Shown here one piece after another: positions 46,301 through 53,771 of a DNA stretch of 64,000 bases. Every line of letters starts with the position of its first letter. The first letter of the stretch is position 1. This DNA comes from Chlorobium sp. N1 (GTDB lineage: Bacteria; Bacteroidota; Chlorobiia; Chlorobiales; Chlorobiaceae). The notes below the pieces were generated by a model. It was not told the origin of the DNA and searched no databases. It worked only from the letters and a program-made list of their open reading frames with translations. The position numbers were made by a program, and so were the translations under genes. The stretch lies in NCBI RefSeq assembly GCF_004332115.1, contig NZ_SJPA01000009.1:1-64000 (forward strand). The letters run 5' to 3'.

Positions 46301-47928
46301 CCGACGAGACGCACGACATCGTCCTTCGTGAGCTCGGAGGCCATGACGTCGCCGCGGTTTTCGGTGAAGACGGGGTGGTCGCCCGTCAGCTTCAGGCGGT
46401 AGCCGCTTTTCGTGCGAAGCTCGTAGACCGGCTTGGTCCCGGTCGGAAAGATCTTCTCGACCCAGTGCAGAGCGCCGTCGATGCTCTTGATGCCCCTCGA
46501 CTGGCCGACGAGGCCTCCGATGCGCTCGAGGCCGCGGTCGGTCGCCACCAGCGTGTCGGCGGTCACGCACGGGTTGCTGGCGTTGATCCTTCCGGCCGCC
46601 GGGCAGGTGTGCCACTCGTTGATGGTGGTGTCGAACTGCAGGCCCGGGTCGGCGCACTGCCATGCGCTCATGAGGATCTTCTCCCAGAGGTCGCGGGCGT
46701 TGACCGCACGGGCGGTCTTGCCGGTGGTGCGCTCCTTGAGCATCCAGAGCTCGTTGTTCTCGACCGCCTTCATGAAGGCGTTGGTCACCCTGACCGTGTT
46801 GTTGGAGTTCTGTCCGCCGACCGTCTGGTAGGCCTCCGATTCGTAGTGGGTGTCGTACTCCTCGAAATCGAGCGTGGTGTAGCCCTGCTCGACGAGGGCC
46901 AGCACCCTGATGATGTAGCTCATCGGCACGGCGCGGTGCAGGGCGTTCTCGATGAGGCGCTGCAGCTTCGGGTTCTCCGTGCGGTCTGCGCCGTTCTGCA
47001 CGGCCTCGTCGACGATGGCCTTGAGGAAGCGCGAGCAGATCCTGGAGCCGGCGACCAGAGAGGCGACCTTGTCCTCCTCGCGGGCCTTCCACTCGATGAA
47101 CTTCTCGACGTCGGGATGGTCGATGTCGATGATGACCATCTTGGCCGCCCGGCGGGTGGTGCCGCCCGACTTGATGGCCCCGGCAGCCGAGTCGAAGATC
47201 TTCAGGAAGCTCATGAGGCCGGAGGAGCTGCCGCCGCCGCTGAGCTTCTCGCCCGAGGAGCGGAGGTTGGAATAGTTGGTGCCCGATCCGCTGCCGAACT
47301 TGAAGACGCGGGCCTCGCGCACGGCGAGGTCGAAGATGCCGCCCTCGTTGACCAGGTCGTCCTGGACCGACTGGATGAAGCAGGCGTGGGCCTGCGGGCG
47401 GGTGTAGGCGTCGGGCGACTCGACCACCTTCTTGGTGGCGGGGTCGACGTGGTAGTGGCCCTGCGCCGGGCCGGTGATGCCGTAGGCGAAGTTGAGCCCG
47501 GTGTTGAACCACTGCGGGGAGTTCGGCGCGCCGCGCTGCGAGAGCAGCATGTAGGCGATCTCGTCATAGAAGGCCGAGGCGTCCTCGGGAGCGTCGAAAT
47601 ACCCGTGCTTCTCGCCCCACTCCTTCCAGCAGCCGGCAAGACGGTGGACGACCTGGCGGATGGAGTGCTCGCTGCCGGTGACGGGCTGGCCCTTCTCGTC
47701 GAGCACCGGCTCGCCCTTCTCGTCGAGCTGCGGAACGCCGGTCTTGCGGAAGTACTTCTGGGCCAGGATGTCGGAGGCCATCTGCGACCAGTGCTTCGGC
47801 ACCTCGATCTCGTTCATCTCGAACACCTTCGAGCCGTCCGTGTTGCGCAGGACCGACGACTTCAGGGTGTATTCGAACCGGTCGAAAACGTTTTCACCGG
47901 GAGATGTGAAGTGGCGGGGTATTTTCAT
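43360..47928 (-). CDS. nrdJ: Adenosylcobalamin-dependent ribonucleotide reductase NrdJ, intein-containing
   Basis: 1522 residues: a class II reductase of about 1152 residues interrupted by a 370-residue intein (residues 454-823). The active-site motif is NPCSE, split by the intein after Pro453 so that Cys824 is both the splicing acceptor and the thiyl-radical cysteine. Downstream are the [20 protein letters not shown] segment and a late TSCPD-type domain. The C-terminus has a Cys-rich zinc ribbon ([15 protein letters not shown]). It makes deoxynucleotides without oxygen using vitamin B12. No B12 riboswitch was found upstream. Confidence 0.96.
   Translation of the reverse strand: [1522 protein letters not shown]
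45460..46569 (-). mobile_element. LAGLIDADG-type intein in NrdJ
   Basis: 370 residues. Splicing block A is [13 protein letters not shown] at the N-end (Cys1); block B has the TGDHPVF histidine. The central homing endonuclease shows two dodecapeptide motifs, [11 protein letters not shown] and [11 protein letters not shown]. Blocks F and G are [16 protein letters not shown] and the final GVHN, followed by extein Cys. All residues needed for splicing (Cys1, block B His, penultimate His, terminal Asn, +1 Cys) are present, so splicing should work. Both endonuclease motifs keep the Asp, so the nuclease may be active. Confidence 0.95.
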
Positions 47929-48046
47929 GGAAGCGCTCCGAGATCAAAGTTGGTGATGAGTATAAAACATCATTTAAAAAAGCTTTAAGCGCGGCAGCCC
48001 TCGAACGGGAAAAGCGGCTCCGAAGCCGGGCGCGCGCAGAAATGGG

Positions 48047-48075
48047 AATATAACATAAATCGGAAAAGAAGTCAC
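48047..48075 (-). promoter_or_regulatory. Candidate nrdJ promoter
   Basis: On the minus strand GTGACT (48075-48070) is followed by 17 bases and TATATT (48052-48047), about 120 bases before the nrdJ start. A second possible -10 (TATACT) lies closer to the gene. The 277-base gap otherwise holds only GC-rich hairpin-like sequence near 48000-48035 (CGGCTCCGAAGCCG). Confidence 0.4.
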
Positions 48076-48205
48076 GGCTCCCGCAGACGATCGGCTCCTC
48101 CCGAGAGAAGGAAAAACGCAGGGAAGAGACTGAAAACCCCATGATTTCTATGCCCGAAGGAGTCCTCGGAACTGAAAAAAAACAGGATAAAGCCCAAGTT
48201 TTTTT

Positions 48206-48973
48206 TTACTTCACCCGCAGCCCCTCCGGCAGACGGGGAAGAATACTTTCGGGCCGGTCCTGCACCGGGCAGCCGGCATAGACGAGGATGGCTCGCAGGA
48301 GCGAGGCGGAGTGGACGGCCTGGACGATCGCTTCCCGGCGGGTCATGTCGCGCCCCTGGCGCTGCATATCGAGGGCGAGCGTTCGGGAGAGCTCCCCGAT
48401 ACGGGCGATTTCGCGGGCAAGATCCTGCTCGCTCGAAATGGAGATCGGGTAGATGCGGCTCCGGATCACAGGGGCGAGACCGAACGCCTCATCCTCGATC
48501 ACGGCGTCGCCGGCATGGTGGCGGCGGCGGTTGAACTCGTCGTAGGCCACGTTGTGCAGCGGCATGGAGAGGTCGCCGACGTAATGGGAACAGTAGACCA
48601 TCGCATAATCGGGGAACTTCCCCCTCTCCCTGAGCTCCCGGTATTTGCGGACCGAGGCCACGATGGCGCCGTAGAGATGGCCGTCGCCGTCCTTCGTCCG
48701 ATCGTAGCGCTCCGCCTGGGAGAGCACCGCCTCAGCGGTGAGCGGCTTCCCTTCGGGGTTGTGTGCGTAATGGTTCGGGCCTTCGAAGGCGCCGCAGGGG
48801 TATTTCGACTTGGCGACGTCGGGAGCGGCGGCGCTGTACCAGCGGTCGAACCCGGCGGCCCAGGCGATGGCCAGGTGGGTCCGGTCGTGCCAGGCACGGA
48901 GGTCTCCCGCCGGCCGGAGCAGGAGGGAACAAGCGACGATGGCGGCGAGGACGGCGGATTGCAGGGTTTTCAT
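48206..48973 (-). CDS. Secreted S1/P1-type nuclease or zinc phospholipase C-like protein
   Basis: 255 residues with a signal peptide ending DLRA, leaving Trp as the mature N-terminus (WHDRTHLAIAW). In S1/P1 nucleases and PLC-type enzymes that Trp coordinates a zinc ion. Further likely ligands are the His/Asp in SHYVGDLSMPLHN and the HHAGD motif. The rest is helical, as in the family. It is probably a periplasmic or secreted zinc hydrolase that degrades nucleic acid or phospholipid; the substrate is not determined. It follows nadA by 37 bases on the same strand. Confidence 0.75.
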   Translation of the reverse strand: MKTLQSAVLAAIVACSLLLRPAGDLRAWHDRTHLAIAWAAGFDRWYSAAAPDVAKSKYPCGAFEGPNHYAHNPEGKPLTAEAVLSQAERYDRTKDGDGHLYGAIVASVRKYRELRERGKFPDYAMVYCSHYVGDLSMPLHNVAYDEFNRRRHHAGDAVIEDEAFGLAPVIRSRIYPISISSEQDLAREIARIGELSRTLALDMQRQGRDMTRREAIVQAVHSASLLRAILVYAGCPVQDRPESILPRLPEGLRVK

Positions 48974-49010
48974 GGGGCTCCCTCCGGGGTTGGCGTCCGG
49001 CTCCCCCGCC

Positions 49011-49940
49011 TCAGGCGGACATGTCGAGCATCCGCCGTATCGGCTTCAGCGCGGCCTCTCGAAGGGAATCGGGGACGGTGATTTCGGGTGAACGGTCGAG
49101 CATGCAGCGATAGAGCTTCTCGAGCGTATTCTGCTTCATCTGCGTACAGACGCTCCGCGGGTTCGACGTGTCGCGCGGTGCGGCAATGAAGGTCTTCGAG
49201 GGCGAGCGCCGCTGCATTTCATAGAGGATGCCGGGCTCGGTTGCCACGATGAAGGTATCGGAAGCACTCCGCACCGTGTAGTCGAGCAGCGCCTGCGTCG
49301 AGCCGACGAACGAGGCCAGCTCGAGCACTTCGCGCCGGCACTCCGGATGGGCGATGAGCTCCGCCCCGGGGTGCTCGCCGAGTGCCGTACGCATCATGTC
49401 GGGCGAATAGGCGTCGTGCACGTAGCAGAACCCCTGCCAGAGGATGATGTCACGCTTGAGCTTGCGGGCGATGTAGCCCCCGAGGTTCCGGTCGGGCCCG
49501 AAGATGACGGGGGTCTCCGCCGGGATCTGACGGACGATGTGCTCGGCGTTCGAGGAGGTGCAGGTGATGTCGGAGAGCGCCTTGGTCGCAGCCGTGGAGT
49601 TGATGTAGGTGATGGCCACGGCCCCGGGGTGCTCCCGGCGGAACCGGGCGAACTCCTCCTCCGGGCAGCTGTCGGCAAGCGGACATCCCGCGCTCCGGTC
49701 CGGCATGAGCACCGTGCGCGCGGGGTTGAGGATCTTGGCCGTCTCACCCATGAAGTAGACGCCGGCGAAAACGATCACCTCGGCGTCGATCGTTTCGGCC
49801 GCCCGGGCGAGAGCGAGGCTGTCGCCGACGATGTCGGCGACCTGCTGTATTTCTGGAAGCGTGTAGTAATGGGCCAGGATGACCGCATGCATCTCTTTTT
49901 TCAGCGCCCTGACGCGCTCCTGCAGCTCGGCTGTGTTCAT
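49011..49940 (-). CDS. nadA: Quinolinate synthase NadA
   Basis: 309 residues, typical for the short three-domain NadA. It condenses iminoaspartate with dihydroxyacetone phosphate to give quinolinate. The three [4Fe-4S] cysteines are Cys86 (SAGCPLADSC), Cys172 (QGFCYVH) and Cys265 (SVCTQM). Substrate motifs include ILAHYYTLPEIQ and the TYINSTAATKALSDITCTSSN block. Its partner NadB lies 8.5 kb away. It starts one base after the stop of the GroES-like gene, so the two are co-transcribed. Confidence 0.96.
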   Translation of the reverse strand: MNTAELQERVRALKKEMHAVILAHYYTLPEIQQVADIVGDSLALARAAETIDAEVIVFAGVYFMGETAKILNPARTVLMPDRSAGCPLADSCPEEEFARFRREHPGAVAITYINSTAATKALSDITCTSSNAEHIVRQIPAETPVIFGPDRNLGGYIARKLKRDIILWQGFCYVHDAYSPDMMRTALGEHPGAELIAHPECRREVLELASFVGSTQALLDYTVRSASDTFIVATEPGILYEMQRRSPSKTFIAAPRDTSNPRSVCTQMKQNTLEKLYRCMLDRSPEITVPDSLREAALKPIRRMLDMSA

Positions 49941-49941
49941 C

Positions 49942-50316
49942 TTATTTTAGATAGTATTCAAGTTCGTCGTCCTCCCTGACAAGAAGCAGGATCGCGGCGT
50001 TGGGGACGATGAGGAACCGCTCGCCGTCGTAGTCGATCTCGTGGGCGCTCGACTGCAGGAATATGGCGAGGTCCCCGACATGGGCCTGGAGGGGAATGTA
50101 CTGCGGGGTCGTGACCGGCTCTTTCCAGGGCTCGTCCGCCCCGCTCGGAGGGGCCACCGCGTAACCCGGCCCCGTCTTCAGGATGTAGCCGCTCTGGATC
50201 TTCTCCTTCTCCTGGACCCCCGGAGGCAGGTAGATGCCGGATTTCGTCTGCTCCTCGAGGGATTTGGGTTTGACGAGGACCCTGTCGCCGACAACGACAA
50301 ATTTACTTATATTCAT
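49942..50316 (-). CDS. GroES-like (Cpn10-family) protein
   Basis: 124 residues, longer than the ~95 of GroES. The fold markers are present: VVGDRVLVKPKSLEEQTKSGIYLP at the start (quoted in parts: VGDRVLVKPKS and KSGIYLPPGV), then IQSGYILKTGPG, then HVGDLAIFL, FLIVPNAAILLLV. The mobile loop region is different and there is an insert of about 25 residues (GADEPWKEPVTTPQYIP). It may not be the main GroEL partner; groEL is not adjacent. Co-transcribed with nadA. Function beyond a co-chaperonin fold is unknown. Confidence 0.75.
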   Translation of the reverse strand: MNISKFVVVGDRVLVKPKSLEEQTKSGIYLPPGVQEKEKIQSGYILKTGPGYAVAPPSGADEPWKEPVTTPQYIPLQAHVGDLAIFLQSSAHEIDYDGERFLIVPNAAILLLVREDDELEYYLK

Positions 50317-50458
50317 GATCGCAATTCATCAAGCTGGTTCCCTCTCCTGCTGCCGCGGGCCGGTGCGCCCTCCGCCTGAGGAAGTGTGAAAATGTAAAAA
50401 AATTCCGTGTCCGGCAAATCAGCCGCCCCACGCCCTGAGTGCATAACCGATCCGAACC

Positions 50459-51301
50459 GTGAACAAGTTTTTCGGCCTCTTCCTGAGATACAACTCATGG
50501 GTCATCCTGAGCCTTCTGACGGGGATCTCCCTTTTCGTCACGGCGATCGAAAAGAACGACGTCCCGGCCAAAGTCACCACGGCCGGCTCGGACCTTCGGG
50601 CCTATCTGGCGGAGCGGCTCGGAAGCCTCGGCTACCTCCTGCACATCAAGGAGGAGAACCAGCGCCTGCTCCAGCAGAACAGCCGCCTTCTCGGCCGGCT
50701 GCTCCTGGCCGAATCGGCGCTGCGCGAGCAGAACGCGCTGGAGCGCCTCCAGCACGCGACACCGCCGGCCATGCAGCGCTTCAGCGTCGCCCGCGTCGTC
50801 GACCGCACCTTCAGCGACCGTGAGAACATGCTCCTCCTCGACAGGGGCCGGCGCGACGGCGTCCGGAAGGACATGACGGTACTGACCCCCGAAGGACTCG
50901 TCGGACGGGTGACGAGGGTCTCCGCCCACTACAGCTCGGTCATGCCCCTCATCCACTCCGACTTCAAGGTGAGCGTCGTCTCCTCGGCCAGCGGCACGAC
51001 GGGCCTTGCATCCTGGGAGGGAGGCCGTGAAGACCTTGCCTACATCGAGCACGTCCCCATCAGCAGCAGCCTGGCGGAGGGCGAAGAGATGCTCACCACC
51101 GACTTCAGCACCTTCGCCGTACCGGGCGTACCGGTCGGCCGCGTGATCTCGGTGAAACCGGGACGGCTGTTCTCCACCGTCACCATCAGGCCCTCCGTCG
51201 ACTTCTCCCGGCTCGGCTACGTCCTTCTGGCCCCCCTCAGCAACGAACCCGAAAAGCTCCGGATGCTCGGAGAGCCGGCTCCCGGAGAAGAGAACCAGTA
51301 A
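50459..51301 (+). CDS. mreC: Rod shape-determining protein MreC
   Basis: 280 residues from a GTG start. One N-terminal transmembrane helix (about 8-30), a coiled-coil (about 60-95), then the two beta-barrel domains of MreC with VVDRTFSDRENMLLLDRGRRDGV (part: LLLDRGRRDGV), GLVGRVTRVS and FAVPGVPVGRVISV. It is a periplasmic scaffold of the elongation machinery. It leads mreC-mreD-mrdA. mreB is not upstream; a GroES-like gene on the other strand occupies that place. Confidence 0.92.
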   Translation: MNKFFGLFLRYNSWVILSLLTGISLFVTAIEKNDVPAKVTTAGSDLRAYLAERLGSLGYLLHIKEENQRLLQQNSRLLGRLLLAESALREQNALERLQHATPPAMQRFSVARVVDRTFSDRENMLLLDRGRRDGVRKDMTVLTPEGLVGRVTRVSAHYSSVMPLIHSDFKVSVVSSASGTTGLASWEGGREDLAYIEHVPISSSLAEGEEMLTTDFSTFAVPGVPVGRVISVKPGRLFSTVTIRPSVDFSRLGYVLLAPLSNEPEKLRMLGEPAPGEENQ

Positions 51302-51317
51302 CCCAATGCCCTGAACC

Positions 51318-51809
51318 GTGGCAAGAAACATCTTCATACTCCTCGCCGTCCTCGTCGCCGTCACCTTCATGCAGGTGCTGGGTTTTTCGCGCCTGACGGT
51401 GCTCTACACCGCCCCCGACGCCCTGGCCGTCTTCCTGGCCTTCAGCGCCGTCACGCTCGGCCGCAACGCCGGCATGGGGTTCGGCTTTCTGGGAGGGATC
51501 CTCACCGGCCTTCTCTCCGGCGCAGCGGGCCTCCACATGCTGGCGGGAACCCTCGGAGGGTTCGCCGCAGGCTCCTTCCACATCCCCCGGGACAGCCATG
51601 CCACGCCGAGCCAGAAAATGCGGCGCATCTATGCTGCCACGGCCGTCGCGGCCTTCGTCTCGCACACGGTCCTGTCGATCGGGGAAAACCCGCTCGGGCT
51701 CTCCCCCGCCTACCGCATCGTCGTGCTCGGCCTTCTCGAAACGCTGCTCACCCTCCTGCTGGCATTCGCGGCGAACCTGCTCATCCTGAAAAAGACCTTT
51801 TCAGACTGA
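51318..51809 (+). CDS. mreD: Rod shape-determining protein MreD
   Basis: 163 residues, mostly membrane, with about five helices (starting NIFILLAVLVAVTFMQVLGF). GTG start at 51318. MreD sequences are poorly conserved; the call relies on hydrophobic layout, size and its position between mreC and mrdA. It is an inner-membrane part of the elongasome. Confidence 0.85.
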   Translation: MARNIFILLAVLVAVTFMQVLGFSRLTVLYTAPDALAVFLAFSAVTLGRNAGMGFGFLGGILTGLLSGAAGLHMLAGTLGGFAAGSFHIPRDSHATPSQKMRRIYAATAVAAFVSHTVLSIGENPLGLSPAYRIVVLGLLETLLTLLLAFAANLLILKKTFSD

Positions 51810-51812
51810 GCG

Positions 51813-53771
51813 ATGGACAGACTCCAGCACAGCACCAGGATCGTCTCGTTGCTCATCATGGCGGCCTTCGCCGTCCTGCTCGGGCGGCTCTTCTGGATCC
51901 AGGTGCTCGATTTCCAGAAACTCGGCTCGATCTCCTCGTCGAACAGCGTGCGCAGGGTCTGGGTGCAGCCCCCGAGGGGGCGCATCATCGACCGGAACGA
52001 CGTCATCATGGTCGACAACCGGCCGCTCTACTCCGTGAAGGTCATCCCCGCCGAATTCAAGGGCGAGGGCACGGCCGCCCTTGCCTGGCTGATCCGCAGG
52101 CCCGAAGAGGAGGTCCGGGAAAAGGTCGAGCGTGGCCGACTGTTCAACCGCTTTTCGGCCGTCACCCTGCGACGGGACCTCGAGGCCCGGGACGTCGAAC
52201 GGCTCGGTGAAAACCTCTGGGAGCTGCCCGGGGTGCTCATCGAAGCCGAGAACAAACGCAAATACGCCGACTCCCGCCGGGGCGCGCACCTCTTCGGCTA
52301 CCTCCGCCAGATCGCCCGCCGGGATGTGGCGAAACTGGTGCAGGAGGGCTACGCACAGGACGACAAGATCGGCTACAGCGGACTCGAGCGCCAGTACGAG
52401 GAGCGGCTGAGGGGCACGAAAGGCGCCCGCTTCGAAATGGTCACCCCGCTGGGGCGCTACGCCGGCAAGTACGACGACGGCCGGAGCGACGTTTCCGCCG
52501 TGCGCGGCGACGACCTCTACCTCAGCATCGACTCCGGGCTCCAGCAGCTCGCCGGGGAACTCATCGAAAACACAGGAAAATCGGGGGCCATCGTAGCCAT
52601 CGATCCCTCCACGGGAGGGATCCTGGCGCTCGAGAGCGCCCCCGGCTACGACCTCGAAACCTTCAACGGCGCCACCGATCCCGACGGCTGGCGCGCCATC
52701 ATCACCGACCCCCGCAAGCCGCTCTTCAACCGGACCGTCCAGGCCGTCTACCCTCCCGGCTCGATCTACAAGATGGTGCTGGCCATGGCCGCGCTCGAAG
52801 ACGGAAAGATCGACCCCGCGAAAAAAGTGCTCGACAACGGGGTCTTCACCTACGGGCGCCGGCGCTTCCTCAGCCACGGAGGAAGGGGCCACGGATGGGT
52901 CGACATGCGCCGGGCCATCACGGTATCGTCGAACCTCTACTTCTACAGCCTCATCTTCGACGTCGGTTTCAGCGAATGGACCCGCTTCGGCTCCATGTTC
53001 GGATTCGGGCGCAGGACCGGCATCGACCTGCCGGGCGAGCGCAGCGGGCTCCTCCCCTCGAGCGCCTACTACGACCGCCGCTACGGCAAGGGGCGGTGGA
53101 CCCAGGGCTACCTGGTCAGCCTCTCCATCGGCCAGGGAGAGCTCGGCACCACCCCCGTGCAGCTTGCAGCCTACGCCGCAGCCATCGCCAACGGCGGAAC
53201 CCTCCACCAGCCGCACATCGCCAACGGCTACCGCGACACCGAAACCGGCCGGTTCGTGCCGCTGCAGCACTTCAGCCGGCAGATCCCCGTATCGGAACCG
53301 ACCTTCCGCTTCATCCGCGAAAGCATGACGGACGTCGTCCGGGAGGGCACCGGCCAGCTGGCCGCAGTCGAAGGCATCACGGTCGCCGGCAAGACCGGCA
53401 CCGCCCAGAACCCCCGCGGCAAGGACCACGCATGGTTCATCGCCTTCGCACCGGTCGAGGATCCGAAAATCGCCGTGGCGGTCCTCGTCGAGAACGCCGG
53501 ATTCGGAGGAACCATCTCGGCGCCGATCGCCGGCAAACTCATCCGCCGCTACCTGCTGCCCGAATCGGCTGCACCGGCATCCCCGGACTCCTCCGGGGGT
53601 TCGGCCGACACCAGCCCCGCCGAAGCGGACTCGCTCTCGGACTCCCTGCCGCTCATCGAAGGAATAGATGGCGACGCCAAGGGGAACGGCGACGCCGGCA
53701 CCGCCGGACACGACACCGAACCCCTGCCGGTGGAGACATCGGCCGGAAACACCGAACCGCAAGCGCCATGA
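51813..53771 (+). CDS. mrdA: Penicillin-binding protein 2 (MrdA/PbpA)
   Basis: 652 residues. An N-terminal transmembrane anchor (about 10-32) precedes a dimerisation domain with PPRGRIIDRN. The transpeptidase domain has Ser317 (PPGSIYK), the SSN triad at 372-374 and KTGT at 527-530. It cross-links peptidoglycan during elongation. From about residue 585 an acidic Ser/Asp/Gly-rich low-complexity tail of ~65 residues extends past the catalytic domain. The expected rodA gene does not follow; the stop overlaps the next gene's ATG. Confidence 0.95.
   Translation: MDRLQHSTRIVSLLIMAAFAVLLGRLFWIQVLDFQKLGSISSSNSVRRVWVQPPRGRIIDRNDVIMVDNRPLYSVKVIPAEFKGEGTAALAWLIRRPEEEVREKVERGRLFNRFSAVTLRRDLEARDVERLGENLWELPGVLIEAENKRKYADSRRGAHLFGYLRQIARRDVAKLVQEGYAQDDKIGYSGLERQYEERLRGTKGARFEMVTPLGRYAGKYDDGRSDVSAVRGDDLYLSIDSGLQQLAGELIENTGKSGAIVAIDPSTGGILALESAPGYDLETFNGATDPDGWRAIITDPRKPLFNRTVQAVYPPGSIYKMVLAMAALEDGKIDPAKKVLDNGVFTYGRRRFLSHGGRGHGWVDMRRAITVSSNLYFYSLIFDVGFSEWTRFGSMFGFGRRTGIDLPGERSGLLPSSAYYDRRYGKGRWTQGYLVSLSIGQGELGTTPVQLAAYAAAIANGGTLHQPHIANGYRDTETGRFVPLQHFSRQIPVSEPTFRFIRESMTDVVREGTGQLAAVEGITVAGKTGTAQNPRGKDHAWFIAFAPVEDPKIAVAVLVENAGFGGTISAPIAGKLIRRYLLPESAAPASPDSSGGSADTSPAEADSLSDSLPLIEGIDGDAKGNGDAGTAGHDTEPLPVETSAGNTEPQAP

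Noticed and set aside
43522-47988. A 1488-codon open frame antisense to nrdJ
   Set aside because: It mirrors the nrdJ codons in a GC-rich genome, has no recognisable motif, and covers both the intein and exteins. Long antisense frames also occur opposite most other genes here.
47929-48205. Cobalamin riboswitch upstream of nrdJ
   Set aside because: I looked for the conserved B12-box and core sequences and found none.
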